Below the pieces are notes generated by a model that was not told the origin of the DNA, did not search any database, and saw only the letters and a list, made by a program, of their open reading frames with translations. Below, piece after piece: positions 35,144 to 43,818 of a stretch of DNA of 64,000 nt (position 1 is the stretch's first letter; every line of letters starts with the position of its first letter). The stretch spans positions 62,001-126,000 of the forward strand of contig NZ_JYLK01000007.1 of NCBI RefSeq assembly GCF_001439805.1, in the 5' to 3' direction. Source of the DNA: Pseudomonas trivialis (GTDB lineage: Bacteria; Pseudomonadota; Gammaproteobacteria; Pseudomonadales; Pseudomonadaceae). The translations under genes were made by a program, and so were the position numbers.

Positions 35144-36136
35144 ATGAACGACATTGAAAGTACAACCTGCAGAACGATCGATATTGTGATTTATCCAGAC
35201 TTTAAATCATTTGAAGCCATTGGTCCGATGACGGTATTTACTTATGCGAATAAGCACTTGGAAGCTCAAGAAAAGCCATTGGGATATCGACTCAGAATCA
35301 TCTCGACAACAGTAGGCCCTATTACCTCCGACACATTGATGAGTTTGCATGCCTCCCACCCATTGATCGAATCCGACCTCCCCCATTCGGTGATGATAGT
35401 CGGAGCCCATGAGATTGAGCGGATCGTGGAAGAACAACCCGAAATTGTGGAATGGACCAAGCGTGTCGCTCCAAAGGTACCTCGCTTTGCGGGTCTATGC
35501 TCCGGTGCATTCTTCCTGGCGGAAGCAGGCCTGCTGAATGACAAACGCGCAACTACTCATTGGCGAATGGCGGAGGTTATGCAGCAGAAATATCCAAAGG
35601 TTCAGGTAGACATTGATTCCATTTTTACTCAGCAAGGCAATCTTTGGACGTCCGCTGGCGTAAGCGCCTCAGTGGATCTGGCCTTAGCCTTCGTGGAGGC
35701 TGATTTTGGGCATGAGCTTGCCCTGCAAGTCGCCAGGGACCTTGTGATTTTTCTTAAACGTCCGGGAGGGCAATCTCAATTCAGCGCCAACCTGACAAGC
35801 CAAATGACACAGTCTTCAAGCATGCGTGCAGTGCAGGAATGGGTATTGAGCAATATTGATCAAAAGATAAGCGTCCCGCTGATGGCCGAGCGGGCTTCAA
35901 TGAGCCTCAGGCACTTCACTCGGACATTTCATAAGGAGGTGAAAATGCGCCCATCCGAGTTTCTTGAAAAGGCCCGAATCGATATGGCGCGCCGGCTGCT
36001 GAGCGAAAGTGAGCTACCGATGAAAAGTATCGCTTATAAATGCGGTTTTTCGAATACAGACCAGATGCGTATTGGTTTTCGCAAATATCTGTCCGTCACG
36101 CCTAAGGATTATCGGGATCGATTCTTAGGCGTCTGA
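35144..36136 (+). CDS. GATase1-like/AraC family regulator (GbdR-type architecture)
   Basis: 330 aa. N-terminal DJ-1/PfpI-like domain (about 10-190) with FAGLCSGAFFLAEAGLL and TTHW around the pseudo-active Cys, then a C-terminal AraC double helix-turn-helix (about 225-328; CGFSNTDQMRIGFRKYLSVTPKDYR). This is the architecture of GbdR, ArgR and carnitine regulator CdhR, activators of quaternary-amine and arginine catabolism. It is divergent from the formaldehyde dehydrogenase gene by 136 bp and could control several island operons in response to a methylated amino acid (inference). Confidence 0.88.
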   Translation: MNDIESTTCRTIDIVIYPDFKSFEAIGPMTVFTYANKHLEAQEKPLGYRLRIISTTVGPITSDTLMSLHASHPLIESDLPHSVMIVGAHEIERIVEEQPEIVEWTKRVAPKVPRFAGLCSGAFFLAEAGLLNDKRATTHWRMAEVMQQKYPKVQVDIDSIFTQQGNLWTSAGVSASVDLALAFVEADFGHELALQVARDLVIFLKRPGGQSQFSANLTSQMTQSSSMRAVQEWVLSNIDQKISVPLMAERASMSLRHFTRTFHKEVKMRPSEFLEKARIDMARRLLSESELPMKSIAYKCGFSNTDQMRIGFRKYLSVTPKDYRDRFLGV

Positions 36137-36197
36137 CGGCCTTTCAGCCGAACCCAAGATTAAATTCGGCTGCGCCCCGCCAGTCAAAAGTCTACTT

Positions 36198-37484
36198 TTA
36201 CAGAACGACTCTCAAACATTGGCCCGCATGGTAGAGAGAAAATCCACTCTCATAGAATGCACTTCGCAATCCAGCCCCCTGAATGGGCTTCATTGTAGAG
36301 AACGGTATCGGTAACTCTTCAGGCAGGTCGTCGATCAAGTAGTCGGCCAAGGCCTTGCCAACAACAGTACCGGTAGTATTTCCACGCCCGTTATAACCAG
36401 TAACGGCGACGACGCCAGCGACCGGTTCAAACAAACGCATCAAGTGATCCGGCGTGAAGTCGATACAACCCGTCCAATGCATGTCCCACTCGATCTTGCC
36501 CAACTGAGGGAAGTAGTGACGCTGAATCCTGTCCGCCCAACTTTTTATAAACCAGGTCGGCTTGTTATCTGTTCGTCCAAGACTGCCAAGCAACAGTCGC
36601 CCGTCAGCATCCCGGCGGATACTACTCAACACCGTACGCGTGTCCCAGGAACCCTGGCCATGCTTCAGAACGTTGTCAGCCGCTGCACCCACCAGAGGTT
36701 TCGAGGCCACTTGATAGTAATAGCCGCGAAAATAATTCTTCTGCAGCTCAGACCAATCTCCCTCAGTATAGGCGCCGGTCGAAATGACGACTTTGTCTGA
36801 CACAATCATTCCATCCGCAGTTTTGACCAGCCAGGAACTCCCCTGCTTCTCCAACCGGATAACGGCCGAGTTCTGGAACAATCGCCCACCCAGTCGCTGC
36901 ACAGCTTCGGCCAATCCAGTGGTATAGCCCATTGGATTGATTGTTCCCGCGCGACGATCCAGCAAGGCCGCTGAAATCTTATCCGTACCGCAATACTCCT
37001 GGCATTGGGGTCCTGTCAGCAGTTCAACATCCGCCCCTCGACGCTTCCACTGATCATGACGGGCTTGCAAATCAGCGACACCTGAAGCGTTGTGCGCCAT
37101 ATGAAGGGTACCGTCGTTACGCGCCTGGCAATCGATACCCAGTCTGTTGATCGTGGCAAAAACCTGCGCGGGTGCGTCTCCAAGAACCTGGTTAAGGCGA
37201 GCACCCACCTTAGTCCCTAACGTAGCCTCAACATCATCGGGTCGAATCCAGGTACCGGCATTGACCAAACCTACGTTGCGCCCAGATCCACCGTGCCCCA
37301 CTTGATGAGCTTCAAGTACAGCAACGCTTTTGCCTTTCTCGAGCAGCTTCAGCGCAGCAGACAACCCTGTGATACCGCCACCAATGACACAGACGTCCAC
37401 CTTGATAGTACTTGCCAGAACAGTTGGCGATGCAAGTTGGGGAGTTACATGCTCCCAGAGACACTCTCGACGTAACTCAACCAT
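36198..37484 (-). CDS. amaA: FAD-dependent L-pipecolate oxidase (AmaA-like)
   Basis: 428 aa, DAO/sarcosine-oxidase-like flavoenzyme. FAD motif VCVIGGGITGLSAAL with downstream Glu (VAVLEAH), then GGSGRNVGLVNAG, and near the end GYNGRGNTTGTVVGKALADYL. Length and the C-terminal FYESGFSLYHAGQCLR resemble P. putida AmaA, which oxidises L-pipecolate to piperideine-6-carboxylate. Start at ATG 37484; the frame is open to 37682 but the extra 66 residues look like non-coding translation. Directly follows the amaB-like gene on the same strand. A sarcosine or other secondary amine substrate cannot be excluded from sequence. Confidence 0.85.
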   Translation of the reverse strand: MVELRRECLWEHVTPQLASPTVLASTIKVDVCVIGGGITGLSAALKLLEKGKSVAVLEAHQVGHGGSGRNVGLVNAGTWIRPDDVEATLGTKVGARLNQVLGDAPAQVFATINRLGIDCQARNDGTLHMAHNASGVADLQARHDQWKRRGADVELLTGPQCQEYCGTDKISAALLDRRAGTINPMGYTTGLAEAVQRLGGRLFQNSAVIRLEKQGSSWLVKTADGMIVSDKVVISTGAYTEGDWSELQKNYFRGYYYQVASKPLVGAAADNVLKHGQGSWDTRTVLSSIRRDADGRLLLGSLGRTDNKPTWFIKSWADRIQRHYFPQLGKIEWDMHWTGCIDFTPDHLMRLFEPVAGVVAVTGYNGRGNTTGTVVGKALADYLIDDLPEELPIPFSTMKPIQGAGLRSAFYESGFSLYHAGQCLRVVL

Positions 37485-37760
37485 ACACTCGACCTCTCTA
37501 CCGCAACTCGCAGTGAAACACATAGGTTTATAGAACCAGAGGTTCAGGAAGGATGAACTCACACGACTCGCCCGACACCTGGGCCTGGCTTTAAAAGCGT
37601 CCGCAGTGGGATTCGAGACTCGAAGAAAGAAGACATTACAGCCTGGACAAGCATACATATGGTGTTTGTCGGCTTCGCTCATTTACATCCTAACGACTGA
37701 TTTTGCTCTCGAAAATTGAAGCTTCCCGCACCGATCAAAACCGGCGCGGGGGTAACGTGA
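37485..37760. other. Spacer between amaB-like and amaA-like genes
   Basis: 276 bases on which I see no convincing gene; unusually long for two genes that are adjacent in P. putida. It may carry a separate start signal for the amaA-like gene. Confidence 0.3.
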
Positions 37761-39251
37761 TCAATCGAAGACAATACCTTGAGCCAGAGGCAGCTCGCGA
37801 GAATAGTTGATCGTATTGGTCTGACGACGCATGTAGGCTCTCCAGGAATCCGAACCGGACTCACGGCCGCCACCGGTTTCTTTCTCGCCGCCGAATGCAC
37901 CGCCAATTTCGGCACCACTGGTACCGATGTTGACGTTGGCGATACCGCAATCACTGCCGGACGCGCTTTGGAAACGCTCAGCTTCGCGCACGTCCAACGT
38001 GAAGATGCAGGACGACAGGCCTTGCGGAACTTCGTTGTTAAGACGAAGTGCGTCTTCAAACTCGTCATAAGCCAACACGTAAAGAATCGGCGCAAAGGTT
38101 TCGTGACGAACGACGTCGGACTGGCCTGGCATCTCGACAATGGCCGGCGCAACGTAGTAAGCGTTCGGGTACTGATCCTGCAACTTGCGTTCACCACCAA
38201 ATACCTGGCCACCTTCGTCACGTGCCTGGTTCAATGCACCTTGCATCGAATCGAAAGCGTGCCTATCAATCAGCGGACCGATCAAATTGTCCTTGCGTGG
38301 ATCGCCAATACGCACCTTGGCGTATGCAGCTTTCACTCGAGCAACAACGTCATCCTTGATCGAACGGTGCACGATCAAACGACGCAGCGTAGTGCAGCGC
38401 TGACCAGCAGTCCCGACAGCACTGAACAGGATGCCACGCACGGCCAAATCAAGGTCGGCACTTGGCGCCAGGATCATCGCATTGTTGCCACCGAGCTCAA
38501 GGATGCTACGACCGAAACGAGCAGCCACTCGTGGGCCGACTTCACGACCCATGCGGGTGCTGCCAGTCGCACTGATCAGAGGAATGCGCGGATCATCGAC
38601 GAGAACCTCACCAGCCTCACGATCACCGATGAGCAGTTGGCTAAGCCCCTCTGGTGCCGGCCCAAAGATCTTCAGTGCTTGCTCGAACAGTGCCTGGCAC
38701 GCCAGAGCAGTCAGAGGGGTTTTTTCGGACGGTTTCCACAGTACAGAGTTGCCGCAAACCAACGCCAGAGTCGTGTTCCAGGCCCACACAGCGGCCGGGA
38801 AGTTGAACGCACTGATCACGCCGACTACGCCCAGAGGCTGCCATGTTTCACGCATATGGTGACCCGGACGCTCGGACGCGATAGTCAAGCCGTACAACTG
38901 GCGAGAGAGACCGACTGCGAAATCACATATATCAATCATCTCTTGAACTTCGCCCAGACCTTCCTGAAGGATTTTCCCGGTTTCTACCGAGACCAATTCA
39001 CCAAGCTGTTCTTTGTTTTTGCGCAACACTTCGCCGAACACACGCACGAGTTCACCACGGCGTGGCGCCGGAACATCACGCCAAGCCAGAAAGGCCTGAT
39101 GGGCAAGATCGATCTTCCTGGCGACCGTGGCTTTGCCCTCCAAAGCCACGGAAGCGATTTGACTACCATCGATTGGTGTATGAACGGGATAACCGCCATT
39201 CGTGAATGTAACCTCGGAAACGCCAAGGCCTTTAAGCAGTCCATCAACCAT
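37761..39251 (-). CDS. amaB: Piperideine-6-carboxylate / aminoadipate semialdehyde dehydrogenase (AmaB, ALDH7 family)
   Basis: 496 aa aldehyde dehydrogenase of the antiquitin (ALDH7A1) branch. Catalytic Cys in VGTAGQRCTTLRR, general-base Glu in SILELGGNNA, cofactor region VISAFNFPAAVWAWN. Segments such as EVQEMIDICDFAVGLSRQ and FGGEKETGGGRESGSD match what I know of P. putida AmaB, which oxidises aminoadipate semialdehyde (in equilibrium with piperideine-6-carboxylate) to L-2-aminoadipate. Upstream of the amaA-like gene and divergent from a LysR gene, as in the P. putida lysine/pipecolate locus. High confidence in the family, and in the six-carbon semialdehyde substrate. Confidence 0.93.
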   Translation of the reverse strand: MVDGLLKGLGVSEVTFTNGGYPVHTPIDGSQIASVALEGKATVARKIDLAHQAFLAWRDVPAPRRGELVRVFGEVLRKNKEQLGELVSVETGKILQEGLGEVQEMIDICDFAVGLSRQLYGLTIASERPGHHMRETWQPLGVVGVISAFNFPAAVWAWNTTLALVCGNSVLWKPSEKTPLTALACQALFEQALKIFGPAPEGLSQLLIGDREAGEVLVDDPRIPLISATGSTRMGREVGPRVAARFGRSILELGGNNAMILAPSADLDLAVRGILFSAVGTAGQRCTTLRRLIVHRSIKDDVVARVKAAYAKVRIGDPRKDNLIGPLIDRHAFDSMQGALNQARDEGGQVFGGERKLQDQYPNAYYVAPAIVEMPGQSDVVRHETFAPILYVLAYDEFEDALRLNNEVPQGLSSCIFTLDVREAERFQSASGSDCGIANVNIGTSGAEIGGAFGGEKETGGGRESGSDSWRAYMRRQTNTINYSRELPLAQGIVFD

Positions 39252-39392
39252 TTTTTTCTCCTGTATCTGATGGTGGTCGAAATTATTTATCTAGTTCAGT
39301 ATTAAACCGCCCTCCCCGTTCAACAAACGACGTTTACTCAGCACATCATTCCCTGAGCTAATGAGCTCGGCCTTCACTAGATAGAGAGAGAC
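39252..39392. promoter_or_regulatory. Divergent promoter region, amaB-like / LysR
   Basis: 141 bases between divergent starts; A/T-rich near 39275-39305 (AAATTATTTATCTAG). Expected site of LysR control. Confidence 0.35.
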
Positions 39393-40298
39393 ATGTCCAA
39401 ACGCCTTACTCCTTCAATGGCTGCCCTACAGTGCTTCGAAGCTGCCGCTCGTCATCTGAGCTTCACTCGTGCAGCCGAAGAACTTCACCTGACCCAAAGC
39501 GCAGTCAGTAAACAGGTGGCTCAATTGGAGGAAATGCTGCGACACCTTCTCTTTCACAGGGTGCGCCGACGCCTGCAGCTAACACCGGCGGGCGAGCTCT
39601 ACCTTGCGGAGGTTGATAAAATATTGACCCAGGTTGATATGTCCAGTCGGTACATTCTTTCATACGGAGGCGAGACAGAAGTCCTGCGGGTGGCAACCCA
39701 ACCGACTTTCGGCGCACGCTGGCTAGTGCCTAATCTCAAAGGTTTCAGTAAGCGTTTTCCTAATATCCATCTGGAAATTCGCAGCGAACTGGAGCCTTTC
39801 GACCTGCTGAAGGCCAAGGCGGATGTGGCCTTCTTTTTCGGACAGGGCTCGTGGCCTGGAGCCGTCTGCACCAGGCTTTTCGGAGAGGATGTAGTTCCCG
39901 TGTGCTCTCCTGAAACGCTTGAAAACAAACCTATCAAGAGTGCAGCGGACCTCACTGATCTGATCTTGCTGCAATGCACTTCTCGACCCGAGGCTTGGCA
40001 TGAATGGTTTCTTGAGCAGAATCTGCATACTGAAAACAGCTACCACGGGCCACGCTTTGACACTTTTTACATGTGCATTCGCGCAGCCCAGGCAGGCTGC
40101 GGAGTAGCCTTGGTACCAAAGTTTCTTGTCACTGACGAGATCGCCGACAAGAAACTGGTCGTTGCCTGGGACTACTCCGTGCGAAGCTCCGGCTCGCATT
40201 TCATGGCCTATTCAGAACACGCTGTCGACATCCCAAAGGTACGCAATTTTGCCGAGTGGGTACTGGAGCAAGCCGAATTTGGAAACTACCCGACTTGA
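39393..40298 (+). CDS. LysR family transcriptional regulator of the ama genes
   Basis: 301 aa. HTH about 12-70 (CFEAAARHLSFTRAAEELH ... LTQSAVSKQVAQLEE), effector domain about 95-295. Divergent from amaB, and followed on its own strand by the amaC-like gene 228 bp later, so it stands at the centre of the pipecolate-to-oxoadipate genes and probably controls them. Confidence 0.88.
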   Translation: MSKRLTPSMAALQCFEAAARHLSFTRAAEELHLTQSAVSKQVAQLEEMLRHLLFHRVRRRLQLTPAGELYLAEVDKILTQVDMSSRYILSYGGETEVLRVATQPTFGARWLVPNLKGFSKRFPNIHLEIRSELEPFDLLKAKADVAFFFGQGSWPGAVCTRLFGEDVVPVCSPETLENKPIKSAADLTDLILLQCTSRPEAWHEWFLEQNLHTENSYHGPRFDTFYMCIRAAQAGCGVALVPKFLVTDEIADKKLVVAWDYSVRSSGSHFMAYSEHAVDIPKVRNFAEWVLEQAEFGNYPT

Positions 40299-40526
40299 CC
40301 CTTCAAGAGTTTACGGAATGATTCTGTAATTTCTTTTCGCTTGTCGTGACCAAGCATTCCTCGCTTACATAGAAAAAACCTATGCCGTCAGGAATATCAA
40401 AATGCGAACGCTTGCCTCTAACAATTACCTATGGACGACACCTCTCAGTCTGAAGTTTGCCAGTTCTCCGTACGAGAAAAAGCGCAGCGAAAACATGTCA
40501 CCTGAGGCAATGGAAAGCGTACTGCC

Positions 40527-41777
40527 ATGACACTTTCTTCCATCAGCGAGTCCATCTCAATCGTCCATCCGATCACATTGAGCCACGGCATCAACGCGCA
40601 AGTATGGGACACAGACGGCAAGCGCTATATCGATTTCGTAGGCGGCATTGGCGTGCTGAATCTAGGCCACTGCAATCCACGCATAGTTGAGGCAGTGTGC
40701 GCGCAAGCCTCCAGGCTGACGCATTACGCATTCAATGCAGCGCCTCACGCCCCCTATAAGAAACTGATGGTTCGACTGGCCGAGTTCATCCCTGTGTCCT
40801 ATCCGGTCAGTGGCATGTTGACCAACAGCGGCGCCGAGGCAGCAGAGAATGCGCTGAAAATCGTACGCGCCGCTACCGGTCGCACTGCAGTTATTGCATT
40901 CGACGGCGGCTTTCATGGACGTACGTTGGCCACCCTGAATTTGAACGGCAAAGTGGCCCCCTACAAACAGCGTGTCGGCACATTGCCAGGCCCTGTTTAT
41001 CACCTGCCCTACCCGAGTGAAGACACTGGTATCACGGCACAGGAAGCGCTCAACGCGATGGATCGGCTCTTCAGCGTCGAAATCGATGTCGATGAAGTCG
41101 CCTGCTTCATTCTGGAACCCGTCCAGGGCGAAGGCGGATTCCTTGCTCTCGACCCTCAATTTGCGCAAGCGTTACGCAAGTTCTGCGACGAAAAGGGTAT
41201 TTTGCTGATAGCCGATGAAATTCAGTCCGGATTCGGTCGCACCGGACAGCGCTTTGCCTTTACAAGGCTGGGCATCGAGCCCGATTTGATCCTGCTGGGC
41301 AAAAGCATTGCCGGTGGCCTTCCACTGGGAGCGGTGGTCGGAAAAAAATATCTGCTCGACACCTTGCCCAAAGGTGGACTGGGTGGGACGTACTCAGGCA
41401 ACCCAATTGCCTGCGCAGCTGCGCTCGCCACACTGGACGAGATGACAGACACAAACCTTTCTTCCTGGGGCGAAAATCAGGAAAAGGCAATCGTTGACCG
41501 GTATTTCGCATGGAAGCAAAAGAAGATCTCTCCTTATCTCGGAAGATTGACTGGCGTCGGGGCAATGAGAGGTATCGAGCTGATAACGCCTGAGGGAACG
41601 CCAGCTACGTCGGTATTAGCACAGCTACTTGAAAGCGCCAGACAGAACGGTCTGCTTCTAATGCCCAGTGGAAAATCCCGCCACATCATCCGATTGCTAC
41701 CACCACTCACTATCGAACCGGAAATCTTGAACGAAGGTCTCGATATTTTCGAGAGCTGCCTGGCTGGAATTCGCTAA
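40527..41777 (+). CDS. amaC: Class III aminotransferase, 2-aminoadipate aminotransferase (AmaC-like)
   Basis: 416 aa PLP enzyme. PLP Lys in LLGKSIAGG, the Asp contacting pyridine N in LIADEIQSGFGRTG, and the phosphate-binding NSGAEAAENALK. Length and segments such as IDFVGGIGVLNLGHCNP match what I remember of P. putida AmaC (annotated as 4-aminobutyrate aminotransferase), which converts L-2-aminoadipate to 2-oxoadipate. It would complete AmaA-AmaB-AmaC on this island. A 4-aminobutyrate or 5-aminovalerate aminotransferase is the alternative. Start ATG 40527. A ydiJ fragment follows after 3 bp. Confidence 0.85.
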   Translation: MTLSSISESISIVHPITLSHGINAQVWDTDGKRYIDFVGGIGVLNLGHCNPRIVEAVCAQASRLTHYAFNAAPHAPYKKLMVRLAEFIPVSYPVSGMLTNSGAEAAENALKIVRAATGRTAVIAFDGGFHGRTLATLNLNGKVAPYKQRVGTLPGPVYHLPYPSEDTGITAQEALNAMDRLFSVEIDVDEVACFILEPVQGEGGFLALDPQFAQALRKFCDEKGILLIADEIQSGFGRTGQRFAFTRLGIEPDLILLGKSIAGGLPLGAVVGKKYLLDTLPKGGLGGTYSGNPIACAAALATLDEMTDTNLSSWGENQEKAIVDRYFAWKQKKISPYLGRLTGVGAMRGIELITPEGTPATSVLAQLLESARQNGLLLMPSGKSRHIIRLLPPLTIEPEILNEGLDIFESCLAGIR

Positions 41778-41780
41778 AAC

Positions 41781-42115
41781 ATGATCGCCCAGATTGCTGC
41801 ACCGATAGAGCTCACAAGGATATATCGTACTTTCCTCAACTCACTTCATGCGCAAGGTTTTAAGGGAGACATAACGCCTGACTACGCCAACCGGATGGTG
41901 CTCGCGACCAACCATTCGATCTATCGTCGATCTTTCGAAACACCTCAACCAAATCCTGGAAATCAACGTCCAGGAGCGTTGGGTTCGAGTACAGGCTGGT
42001 GTTGTCAAAGACCAGCTCAATGCGGCCTTGAAACCTCATGGTTTGTTTTTTGCCGCAGAGCTTTCAACATCGAATCGGGCCACTATCGGCGGCATGATCA
42101 ACACTGATGCCAGCG
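41781..42115 (+). pseudogene. ydiJ: Truncated D-2-hydroxyglutarate dehydrogenase (YdiJ-like), internally deleted
   Basis: The first part (MIAQIAAPIELTRIYRTFLN ... YANRMVLATNHSIYR, to about 41927) matches the N-terminus of YdiJ-type FAD-binding oxidoreductases. From 41929 the frame shifts by one and the sequence reads DLSKHLNQILEIN, RVQAGVVKDQLN, LKPHGLFFAAELSTSNR and GGMINTDASGQSS, which is YdiJ about 40 residues further on. So a segment is missing between them, and the remaining 900-odd residues are gone after about 42115. In Pseudomonas, YdiJ oxidises D-2-hydroxyglutarate, the product formed from 2-oxoadipate. The fragment shows the island once carried the next part of the same pathway. Confidence 0.8.
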
Positions 42116-42282
42116 GGCAAAGTAGCCGATGGGCTCTGGCCTGCGTGTTGAGTAAGACCAAGCCACATCACCGTTCACTGCCTTTTTGTATCGATAGCTG
42201 GCCATGTCGGAACGTCCACGAACCCAGCCTGGCGCAAGTTGGCAGCCAGTCCTTCCCCTTGCGATGAGATTCGAGTCGGCCC

Positions 42283-43254
42283 TCATAAAAGAAAAGGACC
42301 CGAAGGTCCTGATTTCAATCGCCAACAGAATTCAGTGGAACTCAGCAGTGCAATATTTGGGCACCGCGCACCGCGCGCCCTTAACTGCATTAGCCGCTGC
42401 ACAATTGCAATTGCTTGGGTAGACAGTGGAATCACATAAGGTGGGATCTCATTGCCCTGGGTTCGAACACGGCTCCAGAGTTGCTTGACACCCTCCGGCG
42501 GCACCAACCAGATCCCTTTGTCGAGGTCGAATTGGTCTGGCGTCTCCGACCGCAGCTCTCCTGTACACCCTCCTGTCAACAGCAATAGACGAATACCAAG
42601 CCACACCCGTAGTGGGTAACGGTCCTGAGCAGTCCTGGAAGTTCATTTACCTGGAGGAAGGGATTATGGCGAACTGGCCGCGGCGTCTCGGCAACAATAT
42701 CAAGGTCTGCTGCTGGGTTCACATCAACGAGCCCTTCCGCCATGGCAAGACGAAAGATCTGGTTGAGCCAGGTGCGTACCTTTCGAGCAGAGACCAGCAC
42801 CCCTCTGCGCTCAATTCGCCTAATGACCTCCAGCACGTCACCACGAGAAATATCTGAGATCGCAGGATCGCCCAAACACGGCAGCATGTCCTTCTTCAGG
42901 TATCTGCTCACTTGTCCTGCACTGCCCTTCCTACTTTTCGTCAGCTTTTTACTTCGGAACTCATGCCAGCGACCAGCAACCGCTTCAAGCGTATTGTTGG
43001 CGGCGTGAGCGGGGATCGATATTGTCGGCCACCAGCGCACGTGCAGCCTCTCTCCGCTGGCTAGCCTCCTTGAGACTGACGTTGGGATAGATGCCAAGGG
43101 AAATACGCAATTGCTTGTCATGCCAATAGAAACGGAAATGCCAGCGCTTCGACCCCGTCGTGGGCACTTGCAGAGATAAGCCATCCCCATCAGTGAACGT
43201 ATAAGGCTTGCTGGCGGGCTTGGCTTGCTTGATCGCTGTATCTGTCAGAGCCAT
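42283..43254 (-). pseudogene. Decayed P4-type tyrosine integrase
   Basis: Three pieces in shifting frames. 43254 to about 43010: MALTDTAIKQAKPASK and FYWHDKQLRISLGIYP, the DUF4102 N-terminal domain. About 43000 to 42600: NTLEAVAGRWHEF, YLKKDMLPCLGD and SDISRGDVLEVIRRIE, the core-binding domain. About 42606 to 42283: LLLLTGGCTGELRSETPDQFDLDKG, start of the catalytic domain. Two frameshifts join the pieces. The first catalytic Arg, normally in TGxRTGELR, is Cys, and the C-terminal HxxR and Tyr are missing. It reads away from tRNA-Asp 2, as P4-type integrases do. It cannot be functional, so the island depends on outside help to move. Confidence 0.9.
42288..42310 (-). terminator. Intrinsic terminator at the end of the integrase remnant
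   Basis: On the minus strand AGGACC-TTCG-GGTCCT followed by TTTCTTTT. It overlaps the last codons of the remaining integrase frame. Confidence 0.7.
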
Positions 43255-43487
43255 CAGACACCTCCTTTTGCATCAAGGAGGGGAATACAACCCAGCGGTA
43301 GACGGACCAATACGAAAATTGATGCGCAAGGAATCGTAAAAGGCTGTGCCAGCGGTGTACTTAAATGTGTACTTAAAAACCGTGGCTGGAGATGGATTCC
43401 AGTGGAATTCAGAAAACGAAAAAAGCGGCTCAAGGCCGCTATTTCCGTGGCTTCCAGGCGTTCAGTGGGCCTTGGTGGAAGCAAATA
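43255..43487. other. Integrase upstream region up to tRNA-Asp 2
   Basis: No gene. The part from about 43372 to 43487, including the tRNA terminator, closely resembles 16255-16369 before tRNA-Asp 1, sharing ACCGTGGCTGGAGA, ACGAAAAAAGCGGC and CCTTGGTGGAAGCAAATAT. Confidence 0.6.
43419..43440 (-). terminator. Intrinsic terminator of tRNA operon 2
   Basis: Minus strand AGCGGC-CTTGA-GCCGCT then TTTTTT; near-identical to 16301-16322. Confidence 0.8.
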
Positions 43488-43504
43488 TGGCGCAGCGGAC
43501 GGGA
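43484..43504. repeat. Proximal attachment-type repeat in tRNA-Asp 2
   Basis: 3' end of the intact tRNA-Asp 2 plus flank; identical to 16366-16386 and one mismatch from 16713-16733. Marks the right end of the island. Confidence 0.75.
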
Positions 43505-43564
43505 CTCGAACCCGCGACCCCCGGCGTGACAGGCCGGTATTCTAACCGACTGAACTACCGCTGC
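43488..43564 (-). tRNA. tRNA-Asp (GTC), copy 2
   Basis: 77 bases including CCA, anticodon GTC, identical to copy 1. Integration target of the island; its 3' end faces the integrase remnant. Confidence 0.97.
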
Positions 43565-43583
43565 GCGTAACACGTAAAGCGAA

Positions 43584-43659
43584 TGGTGGGTGATGACGGG
43601 ATCGAACCGCCGACCCTCTGCTTGTAAGGCAGATGCTCTCCCAGCTGAGCTAATCACCC
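43584..43659 (-). tRNA. tRNA-Val (TAC), copy 2
   Basis: 76 bases including CCA, anticodon TAC, identical to copy 1; first gene of the minus-strand Val-Asp transcript. Confidence 0.97.
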
Positions 43660-43679
43660 TTCGTTTCGGTGTGGCGCGC

Positions 43680-43708
43680 ATTCTACGGAGCGACCCTGGG
43701 TCTGGCAA
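43680..43708 (-). promoter_or_regulatory. Promoter of tRNA operon 2
   Basis: Minus strand -35 TTGCCA (43703-43708), 17-base spacer, -10 TAGAAT (43680-43685), then GCGCGCC, the GC-rich discriminator expected of a stringently controlled stable-RNA promoter. Confidence 0.75.
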
Positions 43709-43818
43709 GCACTTTCTTGAATCTTTTTTTTCAGCCCTTCCAATGGCTTACGCAGGGTTGGCCTGCGACCATATCAAGAGAATAATGCCCCCCTTTGTGT
43801 AGAGGAGAGACTCACCCC

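Noticed and set aside
37485..37682. N-terminal extension of the amaA-like protein with several Cys residues
   Set aside because: Related oxidases begin near the Met at 37484, and the extension has no ribosome site or family similarity that I can see.
37779..39305. 508-codon open frame on the plus strand opposite amaB
   Set aside because: The minus-strand frame matches a conserved aldehyde dehydrogenase over its full length; the antisense frame has no recognisable domain.
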